In this document: positions 8,244 through 16,774 of the stretch, piece by piece
Layout of the letters: every line of letters begins with the position of its first letter
Position numbering within the stretch: position 1 is the stretch's first letter
Assembly (NCBI RefSeq): GCF_051027545.1
Contig: NZ_CP194902.1
Location: 62,001 to 126,000, forward strand
Direction: 5' to 3'
DNA length: 64,000 nucleotides
Source of the DNA: Methylocaldum sp002005105
GTDB taxonomy: Bacteria > Pseudomonadota > Gammaproteobacteria > Methylococcales > Methylococcaceae
Notes under the pieces: model-generated
What the model saw: only the letters and a program-made list of their open reading frames with translations
Told to the model about the DNA's origin: nothing
Databases searched by the model: none
Program-made: the position numbers and the translations under genes

Positions 8244-9281
8244 TCAAAGATTGAGCGATTTCCTCTCCATCAAATAGCAGAAGCAGTCCTGTCGGATAAT
8301 TCGCTTGTCCAAGGTCAGCATGGACGGCATCACCGCCCTTTTCAGCACCAGCCGGTCTTCGCGAATTTCGAAATAGTCGGCGGCGACATCGTGCCCCGAT
8401 TCGTCGCAGGCGATGAACGGAAGAGTGGACGAGCCGTTCTTGACCATTCCCAAAGCCGTCCCGGCGCTCAATTCCGTGAAATTAAGATGATCCAAATCTT
8501 CGTTCAGCCGAAGGTCGGTGTCCTCGGATGAAAAGTCGAAGGACACGTTCTCGCGCACGGTGACTTGTACGACCGTGTGATAAAAATCCAGATCCTGCGA
8601 TGCAACCGGGTGGTCCGGTATATCGGTGAGGTGCAGGCAGGCGTCCAAATATTCGAAGACATGCTCGCTCCCGTATTTTTGTCCAGGCTTGCCACATTCC
8701 AGGGTAACCGCAGGACACAGCCGGGCGAAAGCAGAGGTTTGGGTGCCTTTGGGATAGGTAAAATAAATCACCAACCGGCTGAACATGGACGCCAATCGAA
8801 AAAACCGGTGGTCCAGCCGGTTGACGCAGGCGTAATGAGGGTTCACCCCGGTATTGTTGTGCACATCGATGCTGGCGAAAACGCGACGCCTGGCCATTTC
8901 TTCCATTACCGACTGCATCATGGCCGTCTCAGGGCAAGCGGAATGCGTAGTTCCGGGCCAAATGCGATTGTAATCCACCTGCCCATCCAGCCGCCGCACA
9001 CCATTCCGCGCCGCACTGACATTGCCGATGAAAACCGACAGCGCGCGCGGCAAAGTCTGGTCCGAATACTTTCTGAGCAAGCTTTGCACAGCAAGTAGGC
9101 CGGTAGGCTCATTGCCGTGAAGCAGAACGGACACGAACAAGGGTCTTTCCTGACGTCCCGGGAGATGAATGAGCGTAGGTCCCGGCAATATCGTATGGAG
9201 GCGTTCCGCGGCTATCTCGGTCAATCCTTGCGGGACATGGTCCAGTTGAGTCAGAGACGGAGCATCCATCAGAGCGGCCAT
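8244..9281 (-). CDS. M14-family deacylase (AstE/aspartoacylase-like zinc hydrolase)
   Basis: 345 residues from the chosen start. The zinc-binding signature of the succinylglutamate desuccinylase/aspartoacylase family is visible: LLHGNEPTG supplies His and Glu, and SIDVHNNTG supplies the second His. Members remove acyl groups from, or cleave, amino-acid amides. Two starts are possible: ATG 9281 with GGAG 11 bp upstream, or ATG 9269, which overlaps the upstream stop as TGATG; the frame also stays open to 9377. It is translationally coupled to the GCS2-type ligase gene, suggesting that one enzyme makes and the other breaks an amide bond in the same small molecule. The actual substrate is unknown. 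Confidence 0.8.
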   Translation of the reverse strand: MAALMDAPSLTQLDHVPQGLTEIAAERLHTILPGPTLIHLPGRQERPLFVSVLLHGNEPTGLLAVQSLLRKYSDQTLPRALSVFIGNVSAARNGVRRLDGQVDYNRIWPGTTHSACPETAMMQSVMEEMARRRVFASIDVHNNTGVNPHYACVNRLDHRFFRLASMFSRLVIYFTYPKGTQTSAFARLCPAVTLECGKPGQKYGSEHVFEYLDACLHLTDIPDHPVASQDLDFYHTVVQVTVRENVSFDFSSEDTDLRLNEDLDHLNFTELSAGTALGMVKNGSSTLPFIACDESGHDVAADYFEIREDRLVLKRAVMPSMLTLDKRIIRQDCFCYLMERKSLNL

Positions 9282-10696
9282 CGATGAACCGGCTCCCCGC
9301 TCTTCTGACGATTCAGATACTCGCGAGTCATGGTCGAAAATTCCCCAGGATGTTTCTCTATAAAGCGGCGTTGCCATTCGCTGCCGGTCTGGCCGGATAA
9401 TATCCGTTGCTCGATAATGCCCAAAAAATAGGCGATATCCGCTTCCGCCAACCCCAATCGCTTTAAACCGGATTCCGCTTTCGGGAGCAGTTCATGCAGA
9501 AGCCATGGCTTGAGCGGCAGCTTTGTCTCGTCCCGCCAAATCACGTGCGCCCCCAGGCCGTATCGAGCCGCCTGATAAAAATTATCCTTGGCCTGAGCGA
9601 ACGGAATCAACGGCTCATGGTACTCGTTCGCGAACGCTTCCACCAAACCGTAAAAGAATGCCGCATTGGCGATCATATCCACAATGCTCGGCCCTGCGGG
9701 AATAACGCGATGCTCGATTCGGATATGGGGGCGGCCGTCGGGATCGAAACCGACCAGAGGGCGGTTCCAGCGCCAGATGGTGCCGTTGTGCAGCCGCAAA
9801 TGGGCGAACTGCTCGGGCGGGCTCTCCGACAGTATCGGCAGCAAAACCGGATAATGTTGAAAATTCTCCTCGAACACCTCGGTAATAGCGTGCCTCGCAT
9901 AACCGCTGCCGAAGCCGACTCTATGCAAGGGGCCGTGGCTCGCCTCATGGAAACCGCCGCTGTCGACCGCTTGCTCGAACAGAGGAATCCGCGTCTCCGC
10001 CCACAGATCCTTTCCGAACAAGAACGGCGAATTGGCGGAAACAGCTACCAGCGGCGCGGAGACCAGAATGGCGGTATTGAAATACTCCCGTACCCGTTCA
10101 AGCGGAACCTGGAGATGAATCTGAAACGATGTTGCCGCCGATTCCAGCATCACGTCCTGGTGTTCGACCGCGAGATGCTGATGACCGGAAATGTCGAGTT
10201 TCAAAGGCTCCTGGCGACGTGCCGACAGAATCTGCTCGTTTAGCGCCCGGTATCGGTTCATCTCCGAAATATTGTTCAGATTGAGCACCGCCGAGGGCAC
10301 CGTAGGTAAGATTCCGATCGCCACGAGTTCGACGCCCAAAGATTCCGCCGCCGCGCAGGCCTTTCGCCAGAGTTCGCCCAAATCGACGCGAAGCTGCGAA
10401 AGCACCTGTCCCCGCAGGAATTGCGGCACGCTATTGAACTCCACATTGAATTTCGCGAGCTCCGGACAGGCGAGCGAGCCGCCGAAAGCTTCGAGAAACG
10501 CGGCATTGACCGGCGCGGGGTTCATTTCCGAATCCACTAGCCAGGATTCCAGCTCGAACCCGGTAATCGGTCCCAGCGACGAACACACGCCCTTACGGAC
10601 ATAGCGGCTGAGTAATCCAGTTTCCGCTTCCAGGCGCTGGCGAAAATTATCGAAATCGGCATCGGAGAACCGGGCTTTTTCTATCTCTTGCCCCAT
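9269..10696 (-). CDS. GCS2-family glutamate-cysteine ligase-like carboxylate-amine ligase
   Basis: 475 residues. It belongs to the glutamate-cysteine ligase family 2 fold: FELESWLVD near the N-terminus, KFNVEFNS, a LDISGHQHL segment, and the RIEHRVIPAGPS active-site region are characteristic. It is not the classical proteobacterial GshA, and many such proteins are ATP-dependent amidoligases with unproved substrates. ATG 10696 is preferred, with GGGGTGG just upstream; a TTG at 10708 is the alternative. It is the first gene of a two-gene leftward operon with the M14 hydrolase. No glutathione synthetase or RimK-like ATP-grasp gene is adjacent, so a role in glutathione synthesis is not supported by context. 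Confidence 0.82.
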   Translation of the reverse strand: MGQEIEKARFSDADFDNFRQRLEAETGLLSRYVRKGVCSSLGPITGFELESWLVDSEMNPAPVNAAFLEAFGGSLACPELAKFNVEFNSVPQFLRGQVLSQLRVDLGELWRKACAAAESLGVELVAIGILPTVPSAVLNLNNISEMNRYRALNEQILSARRQEPLKLDISGHQHLAVEHQDVMLESAATSFQIHLQVPLERVREYFNTAILVSAPLVAVSANSPFLFGKDLWAETRIPLFEQAVDSGGFHEASHGPLHRVGFGSGYARHAITEVFEENFQHYPVLLPILSESPPEQFAHLRLHNGTIWRWNRPLVGFDPDGRPHIRIEHRVIPAGPSIVDMIANAAFFYGLVEAFANEYHEPLIPFAQAKDNFYQAARYGLGAHVIWRDETKLPLKPWLLHELLPKAESGLKRLGLAEADIAYFLGIIEQRILSGQTGSEWQRRFIEKHPGEFSTMTREYLNRQKSGEPVHRWPL

Positions 10697-10807
10697 GTTC
10701 CACCCCAAAGTTTTGGCGCTCTGACCACATCATGCCACGGACTTAAGGCCGACCAAAGACGCAATTTATCTTATGCAGGCTATAGACCGCAAAAGTGGTC
10801 GAAAAGA

Positions 10808-10837
10808 TTGATCCTGGCCAGCGAAAGCGCTTAAAAT
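10808..10837 (+). promoter_or_regulatory. Sigma-70-type promoter of tRNA-Gly
   Basis: TTGATC at 10808-10813 and TAAAAT at 10832-10837 are separated by 18 bp, ending 11 bp before the tRNA 5' end. Assigned by eye. Confidence 0.6.
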
Positions 10838-10848
10838 CACGAAGACAA

Positions 10849-10922
10849 GCGGGTGTAGTTCAATGGTAGAACCTCAGCTTCCCAAGCTGATGACGTGGGT
10901 TCGATTCCCATCACCCGCTCCA
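10849..10922 (+). tRNA. tRNA-Gly (anticodon CCC)
   Basis: A 74-nt cloverleaf including encoded CCA. The acceptor stem GCGGGTG pairs with CACCCGC, and the anticodon stem TCAGC/GCTGA encloses the loop TTCCCAA, giving anticodon CCC, which reads GGG. The T loop TTCGATT is standard. It matches the E. coli glyU type closely. Confidence 0.97.
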
Positions 10923-10980
10923 CGTCCCCCGCCTTCTTCATCCTCGAACATCAAAGTTGCTTCACTTCAGTTCGAACCGC

Positions 10981-11496
10981 CTACGCAGGCAGGCTCAGGT
11001 TATTCCTTTGAGATTGCCATAGAGAAAAGCCCACATAAGACACAATCCCAATATTGACGGCGAAAGTCAGGACCTTGATCCACGAGACGCCGGCCAGCAA
11101 CTCGAAAAGCTCTATGGGAATATAGATGGCACCGCTCGCCACCGCGAACCACTCGGCCCAGCGCCGTCCTCGCCATAATCCATAAGCCTCGATAAACCGC
11201 AACCCACTGTACGTAAATGCAAAACCGGCAAAAAGCCAAAGCCTCTTATCAGAAAGCCGTCCTGCCAAATCGATAAAAATTCGCGGATACCGGCTGGCTG
11301 GATTGAGGTGAAAATGACCGACAATTTCCTCAGCCAGTTGCTGCACATCATGATGGATAAGCGAGAGGAGTCCGAATCCCGCCAGCACGATCAGCACACC
11401 TTTGCTCAACTCGACTATCGCAATCACGCGTAAGCCTCCCGGCGAGTGCGAAGACCTGACGACGCTATTTTGCTTGGCAGATAATAGTTGTCCCAT
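10981..11496 (-). CDS. DUF2127-type membrane protein
   Basis: 171 residues with four hydrophobic segments (about residues 22-44, 80-100, 110-130 and 136-160). The pattern RVIAIVELSKGVLIVLAGFG at the N-terminus, followed by RFIEAYGLWRGRRWAEWFA, is characteristic of the DUF2127 family, which has no established function. ATG 11496 is chosen because AGGAGG lies 9 bp upstream; the frame extends to 11610 but without a ribosome binding site. It is a single leftward gene between tRNA-Gly and the DUF4389 gene. It is predicted to sit in the inner membrane. Confidence 0.8.
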   Translation of the reverse strand: MGQLLSAKQNSVVRSSHSPGGLRVIAIVELSKGVLIVLAGFGLLSLIHHDVQQLAEEIVGHFHLNPASRYPRIFIDLAGRLSDKRLWLFAGFAFTYSGLRFIEAYGLWRGRRWAEWFAVASGAIYIPIELFELLAGVSWIKVLTFAVNIGIVSYVGFSLWQSQRNNLSLPA

Positions 11497-11693
11497 GACC
11501 ACACGCCTCCTAAAATCCTTGGCCGCCAACTTTTTGAGCAAATGAACTCGGGATCGAGCGATTGGATTGCGAATATGATCGACGTCGCATCTTTTAACGC
11601 CGGCTGTCATGCGCCATGTCCCCGATGGCTGTGCTAGACCGTTGGCAATACCTTTTTGAGTAGCTCCACTATGTTTCTTATCCTTTGCATTTT

Positions 11694-11975
11694 ATGAAAG
11701 ACCCGATCGACAACAATCAAGTCAGCATGAACGCCTTTAAACGCCTGTTGTTCATGGCTCTGTTTTTTGCGCTCTTCGGTATCGTACGTTTTGTTCTGTG
11801 GGCCATCGTCCTGTTCCAGTTCATCGCCCATCTCTTTACCGGCCGAGCCACCCGCCTCGGCGTGAAATGGGGTGAAGCCCTGTCGGCGTGGATTTACAAC
11901 ATGATGCTCTTCATGTCCTACAGCACCGACCGCATGCCTTTCCCGTTTTCCGCTTTCGGAGCGAGAGAGGATTGA
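11694..11975 (+). CDS. DUF4389 small membrane protein
   Basis: 93 residues. The pattern MNAFKRLLFMALFFALFG followed by VLFQFIAHLFTG and PFPFSAFG is that of the DUF4389 family, found in many gammaproteobacteria without known function. One long hydrophobic region (about residues 18-45) and a second shorter one near residues 60-75 are visible. The ATG at 11694 has only a poor ribosome binding site; an ATG at 11727 matches the conserved family start (MNAFKRL) and is a realistic alternative, as is a TTG at 11685. It is monocistronic. Confidence 0.78.
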   Translation: MKDPIDNNQVSMNAFKRLLFMALFFALFGIVRFVLWAIVLFQFIAHLFTGRATRLGVKWGEALSAWIYNMMLFMSYSTDRMPFPFSAFGARED

Positions 11976-12042
11976 CGGTCGCGGAGTTCGTTGCTCAATT
12001 ATCCGAGCTTTCAAGCTCTTATCTTTCAGCATCCCCGAAAAT

Positions 12043-12066
12043 AAAAAAACCCACCATACGGTGGGT
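12043..12066 (-). terminator. Rho-independent terminator for leftward transcription
   Basis: A 7-bp stem ACCCACC/GGTGGGT with loop ATAC (12049-12066) is followed on the minus strand by seven T residues. It lies about 290 bp past the end of the RND permease gene and is the likely end of that operon's transcript. Confidence 0.85.
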
Positions 12067-12352
12067 CAAGAGGAGGAAGAACACATACATGTAGACAGCG
12101 TGGCAGCCCGTTAGTTCATGCGCACACGAAATTTTGTTGCCTGCTGTGTACAAATTGTTGCGGCAAAGGTGCCGCCGCGTGAGCGAAGATCCCGGCCGAT
12201 GCCGAGGAAGTGATCGGATGAGGCGCGGACCGGCAAAGCGCCTTCCACCTTCAAGAGATATAGCCTGGAAAAGATGCGGTAGATCGGCAATCCCTTGCCG
12301 ACGAAGGCCTCCCGATAGTGCTACGACATACCGGAAAAGGCTCTGATGGCGG
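12067..12352. other. 3' untranslated/intergenic stretch after the RND operon
   Basis: 286 bp between the leftward RND permease gene and its terminator. No convincing gene was found. It contains one perfect hairpin at 12284-12301, TCGGCAA/TTGCCGA with loop TCCC, which recurs in inverted orientation at 20194-20213. Confidence 0.6.
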
Positions 12353-15300
12353 CTATTGCGCCGCTTTCCGATTCAGCAGGTAATAAACCACCGGCACCAC
12401 ATAGAGGGAGAATGCGGTCGACGCGAAGATGCCGAAGATGAAACTCCAGGCAAGGCCGGAGAAGATGGGATCCAGCGTGATGACGAAAGAGCCGAACAGC
12501 GCGGCGGCGGCGGTGAGAAAGATCGGGCGGAGACGGGTGGCACCGGCCTCGATGAGGGCATCGACGAGGGTTTCGCCCTGAGCCCGCAGCCGCTCGATGA
12601 AGTCGATGAGAATGATGGAATTGCGCACCACGATGCCGGCCAGAGCGATCATGCCGATCATGGCCGTTGCGGTGAACAGGATGGGATTGTCGAAACCCGC
12701 CACGGGCTCGGTAAACAGCAGGTTGAGCAGCGCGAAGCCGGGCATGATGCCGATGACGGTCAAGGGAATGGCCACCATGATGATGAGCGGCATCCCCAGG
12801 GAACCCGTCTGCGCCACCAGAAGCACGTAAATCATGAGCAGGGCCGCACCGAACGCGAGCCCTAAATCCCGGAACACATCCACCGTGATCTTCCACTCCC
12901 CTTCCCCGGCCAGATCGACCGTATAGCCTTCGGGCAGCGGTTTTTCGTCCTCGATGTCCCACCAGTCGAACACGGCTTCCACGGGACTTCGCCCCGCCAT
13001 TTCGGCGGTAACGTAGCTCAGGCGCCTGAGATCTTTATGATAAATCGTGAGATCGGCCGGCTCCTCGATCGCGTGGCCGATTTCTCCCAGCGGCACCAGC
13101 GAGCCGTCCAGGCCTTTCACCCGGAGCGTATTCAGATCGGCCATGGAGGAGCGTTCCGCACGCCGCAGCCGCATGACGATTTCCAAGGGCTGGCGCTCGG
13201 ACGAAATGTGCACGACGCCGATGGACATTCCGTTCAACGCTGCGCGCAGGGTTTCCGCGACCTCCGCCACGGTTACGCCGTGCAGCGCGGCCTGCTGACG
13301 GTCCAACTGATAGCGGATCACGGTCTGCGGCTCGTCGACGGTATCGTCCACATCCACGACGCCCTCTATCCCGGCGATCTCCTGTTTCACCCGCTCGGCG
13401 ACGCGCGCCAGATCGGAATAAGCCGCGTCCAGAGGCCCGTATACCTCGGCCACGAAGGTGGACAGCACCGGGGGACCCGGAGGGGTTTCGACGATCTTGG
13501 CATTGGCGCCGTAAGCCTTGGCGATCCGCTCGATATCGGGACGGATGCGCAGGGCGATTTCGTGAGACTGCTGCTCGCGCCGTTCCTTGGGCAGCAGGTT
13601 GATCCGAATCTCGGCCTGATGGGGCTCGCGCCGCAGATAGTAATGCCGCACCAAACCGTTGAAATCCATGGGCGACGCGAGTCCGACGAAGGTCTCGTAA
13701 TCGGTCACTTCGTTGACGGTGGCGAGATAATCGCCCAGCGCCCGCGCGGCGGCGTCGGATGCTTCCAGTGTGGTGCCGCGCGGCATGTCGACGACGATTT
13801 GCAGTTCGTTCTTGTTGTCGAAAGGCAGGAGTTTGAGCGGCACGATGCGGAAGACCGCGAGCAAGGCAGAAACTACGAAGGCCGCCAGCACCAGCCACAG
13901 AAAAATCTTCGCCCGACCGGCAGTCGCCAGGAGTCCGCCCAAGGTGCGGTGATAAAACCGGTACACCGTGCTCTGCTTGAGATCGAACGCTTCCTCGCCC
14001 TTGCCGTACTCGCTCTTCAGAAGGTAATAGCTCGCCCAGGGGGTTACGGTGAACGCCACCAGGAGCGACATCAGCATCGCGATAGGTACGTTGAAAGCCA
14101 TGGGCGCCATGTACGGCCCCATCATGCCGGTGATGAAGAACATCGGCAGAAAGGAAACGATGACGGTAAAGGTCGCGAAGATGGTGGGCGGACGGACCTC
14201 GTCGACCGCGGTCAAGGTGGCGTCCAGGGGCGGCTCCCGGCGCAGCTGGAAATGGCGAAAGATGTTTTCCACATCGACGATGGGATCGTCCACCAGGAGC
14301 CCCAGCGACAGAATCAGCGCGAACAGGGTCACGCGATTGATGGTGTAGCCGAAGATGAGATCGCAGAACAGGGTCACGCCCAAAGTCATCGGCACCGCCA
14401 GGGCGACGATGAAAGACTCCTTCGGCCCCAAGGCGAAAGCCAAAAGGACGACGATCGTGGCGATGGCGATGAAGAGATGCCGGACCAGTTCGTTGACCTT
14501 GTGATTGGCGGTCTCGCCGTAATTGCGGGTGATATTGACGGTGACGTTTTCCGGAATGACGGTGCCGTACAGTTCGTTCGCCGCCTCGATGACCTCTTCG
14601 GCCACCGCAACCGCATTGGCCCCTTTCCGCTTGGCCACGGTTACGGTGACCGATTGCCGCTCTTCGCCGGGCTTCGCGGCTTCCGTTTCGCCCAGGTGCG
14701 GGCTCTCGGCGGCTGCCGGCCCGTAGCCGATCCGGGTGTAACTCGATGCTTCCTGCGGACCGTCGATAACCGCCGCCACGTCGCGGAGATAAACCAGTTT
14801 GCCGCCCTGCCCGGCCACAACCGGCGTGCCGGCGACTTCGTCCGCGCTGGTAAAGAACGGACCGGCCTCCAAGCGGACGGCGCGGTTGGCCTGTTCGAAG
14901 GTCCCGGCCTGCAGGTTGATATTGGCGGCTTGCAAGGCTCGCATCACGTCCAGAACGGTTACGCCGTGTGCCGCCAAACGCGCGGGATCGGGATAAACCG
15001 AGATCTGCCGGCGCTCTCCGCCGACCACGGTAATCTTGCCGGCATCCTCCACCACGGCCAGTTTGTCCTTCGTCTCGTCGGCCAAACGGCGCAGCGCCGC
15101 CGCATCGTAAGCCGGATCGTCCGACGACAAAGCCAGCGTAACGATGGGAACATCGTCTATTTCCACCGGCTTTACGGTCCAGGAGCTGACCAAGGGCGGT
15201 ATCCGGTCCTGGTTGGACATCAGCTTGTTCCATACCTTGACCAGGCTGTCCTCGCGGTCTTCGCCGACATAGAAGCGCACCGTCACCAGGGCCTCGCCTT

Positions 15301-15589
15301 CGCGCGAAGCGGAATACACGTATTCCACGCCGTCCACTTCCCTCAGCAGGGTCTCCAGCGGCGTTGACACCAGTTTTTCGACCTCCTCGGCATCGGCACC
15401 GGGCGCGCTGATCAAAACGTCCGCCACCGGCACCACGATCTGCGGTTCTTCCTCGCGCGGCGTCAGCACCAGCGCGGCGAACCCGACCAGAAAGGACGCG
15501 ATCAGCAACAACACCGACAGCTTGGAGGTGATGAACAGCTCGACGATGCGGGCCGTCAAACCCCGCTCGACAGAGGTTTCCGCGCTCAT
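12353..15589 (-). CDS. RND efflux pump inner-membrane permease (AcrB/HAE class)
   Basis: 1078 residues, the usual length for a trimeric RND permease. An N-terminal transmembrane helix (about residues 22-45) is followed by a large periplasmic part with porter-domain motifs, then a membrane domain carrying SLGLLVDDPIVDVENIFRH, the helix-4 region with the two proton-relay aspartates. A second repeat of six helices occupies the C-terminal third. It would export hydrophobic compounds, solvents or drugs using the proton gradient. The ATG overlaps the adaptor gene's stop by 4 bp. The third gene of the set is a TolC protein, giving a complete tripartite system. The substrate is unknown; the lack of His/Met clusters argues against a CusA-type metal pump, though not decisively. 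Confidence 0.93.
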   Translation of the reverse strand: MSAETSVERGLTARIVELFITSKLSVLLLIASFLVGFAALVLTPREEEPQIVVPVADVLISAPGADAEEVEKLVSTPLETLLREVDGVEYVYSASREGEALVTVRFYVGEDREDSLVKVWNKLMSNQDRIPPLVSSWTVKPVEIDDVPIVTLALSSDDPAYDAAALRRLADETKDKLAVVEDAGKITVVGGERRQISVYPDPARLAAHGVTVLDVMRALQAANINLQAGTFEQANRAVRLEAGPFFTSADEVAGTPVVAGQGGKLVYLRDVAAVIDGPQEASSYTRIGYGPAAAESPHLGETEAAKPGEERQSVTVTVAKRKGANAVAVAEEVIEAANELYGTVIPENVTVNITRNYGETANHKVNELVRHLFIAIATIVVLLAFALGPKESFIVALAVPMTLGVTLFCDLIFGYTINRVTLFALILSLGLLVDDPIVDVENIFRHFQLRREPPLDATLTAVDEVRPPTIFATFTVIVSFLPMFFITGMMGPYMAPMAFNVPIAMLMSLLVAFTVTPWASYYLLKSEYGKGEEAFDLKQSTVYRFYHRTLGGLLATAGRAKIFLWLVLAAFVVSALLAVFRIVPLKLLPFDNKNELQIVVDMPRGTTLEASDAAARALGDYLATVNEVTDYETFVGLASPMDFNGLVRHYYLRREPHQAEIRINLLPKERREQQSHEIALRIRPDIERIAKAYGANAKIVETPPGPPVLSTFVAEVYGPLDAAYSDLARVAERVKQEIAGIEGVVDVDDTVDEPQTVIRYQLDRQQAALHGVTVAEVAETLRAALNGMSIGVVHISSERQPLEIVMRLRRAERSSMADLNTLRVKGLDGSLVPLGEIGHAIEEPADLTIYHKDLRRLSYVTAEMAGRSPVEAVFDWWDIEDEKPLPEGYTVDLAGEGEWKITVDVFRDLGLAFGAALLMIYVLLVAQTGSLGMPLIIMVAIPLTVIGIMPGFALLNLLFTEPVAGFDNPILFTATAMIGMIALAGIVVRNSIILIDFIERLRAQGETLVDALIEAGATRLRPIFLTAAAALFGSFVITLDPIFSGLAWSFIFGIFASTAFSLYVVPVVYYLLNRKAAQ

Positions 15590-16668
15590 CGGCCGGCCTC
15601 CCGGAGCAGCACGGTGTCGCCTTCCTTGAGCCCCGAAAGGATTTCGATCTGGCCGTCGTAGCGCTTGCCGGTGCGGACGTGGCGCAGCCGGACCTTATCG
15701 TCCACCACCAGCCGCACGCTCTCGAGCTGTCCGACGCGGCTCACGGCGGAAACCGGCAGCAACAGCACCTCGTCCTGACCGCAGGCTTGATAGAGCCAGC
15801 CGAACGCGCCGGGCTGCACGGCCGAATCTTCGGGCAAACGGGCTTTCACCAGCACGGTTCGGGTCTTGGGATCGGCAGCGGGCTGAATTTCGTCCACCAC
15901 GGCATCGAGTTCTCGTTCCGGATTGGCGATGCGGACCTTGAGTTCATTCCCGATTTCGACCAGGCCGGCACACTCGGCGGGAATGGCGCTCTCGATCCGA
16001 AGCCGCTGCGATTCCTGAAGAACCAGTGTCGGCGAACCGGGCAACGCCATGTCGCCCGGCTCCAGACGGCGTTCGACGATGACGCCGTCGAAGGGCGCGC
16101 GCAACACCGTTTCCGCCAGTGAAGATTCCGCCTCGCGAATCGCGTCCCTGGCTTCCCGCACTTGCGCTTCGGCGGTCCTCGCCGCCGCCAGGGCGGCATC
16201 GAGGGCTTGCCGGGTCGCGGCCTCTTTGTCGTAGAGGTTTTGGATTCGGCGCGCATCCGCACGAGCGCGTCCGGCTTGCGCCTCGGCGGCGGCGAGAGCG
16301 GCGCGCGCCTGGCCGAGGCGCGACCGAGTTTCCCGTTCGTCGAGGCGTGCCAGCACTTGGCCTTGCTTGACGCGGTCGCCCGCGCGAACCGTGATTTCCA
16401 GAATCCTGCCGGGAATCTTGGGAGCGATCTGCGCCACCGTCCGCGCCGCGATGGTTCCGGGCCAGGCAAAGACTTTTTCGACTTCCTTTCGAATCACCTG
16501 GGCCGTAGACGCGTTCTTATCAACTCCCCCATCCACCAAGGCCTCGCTCACCCCCGGTTCCACCTTGTCCTTAAAGCCTCCCTGCATCCACACGAGAAGA
16601 AGGATCAAAACGGCTACCGCGATCAGGGCGTAGACAAGCTTGGTCCGGGAGTGCGTGGCATGCGTCAT
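15586..16668 (-). CDS. RND efflux periplasmic adaptor subunit (membrane fusion protein)
   Basis: 360 residues. An N-terminal signal anchor (LVYALIAVAVLILLLVW, residues 11-27) is followed by a barrel-sandwich lipoyl half-motif (RVKQGQVLARLDERE), a long alpha-helical hairpin rich in Ala, Glu and Arg (about residues 108-180), the second lipoyl half (VLRAPFDGVIVERRLEPGD), and beta-barrel domains. This is the HlyD/AcrA-type adaptor joining the permease to TolC. It is the middle gene of the operon, with a 106-bp gap from the TolC gene upstream and a 4-bp overlap with the permease downstream. Confidence 0.93.
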   Translation of the reverse strand: MTHATHSRTKLVYALIAVAVLILLLVWMQGGFKDKVEPGVSEALVDGGVDKNASTAQVIRKEVEKVFAWPGTIAARTVAQIAPKIPGRILEITVRAGDRVKQGQVLARLDERETRSRLGQARAALAAAEAQAGRARADARRIQNLYDKEAATRQALDAALAAARTAEAQVREARDAIREAESSLAETVLRAPFDGVIVERRLEPGDMALPGSPTLVLQESQRLRIESAIPAECAGLVEIGNELKVRIANPERELDAVVDEIQPAADPKTRTVLVKARLPEDSAVQPGAFGWLYQACGQDEVLLLPVSAVSRVGQLESVRLVVDDKVRLRHVRTGKRYDGQIEILSGLKEGDTVLLREAGR

Positions 16669-16774
16669 GAATTAGCCTATCGGTTTCTTGCTTGTTCGTA
16701 GTCGGGCAAAAGTCCCCGGCGTCTGAATGAAAGCCGGCCAGAGCGGGGGTTGAAGCACAGGTTGTCCGGAGACC

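Noticed and set aside
13037..15367. 776-codon open frame antisense to the RND permease
   Set aside because: Composition is a mirror of the permease codons and it shows no domain; the permease on the minus strand is unmistakable.
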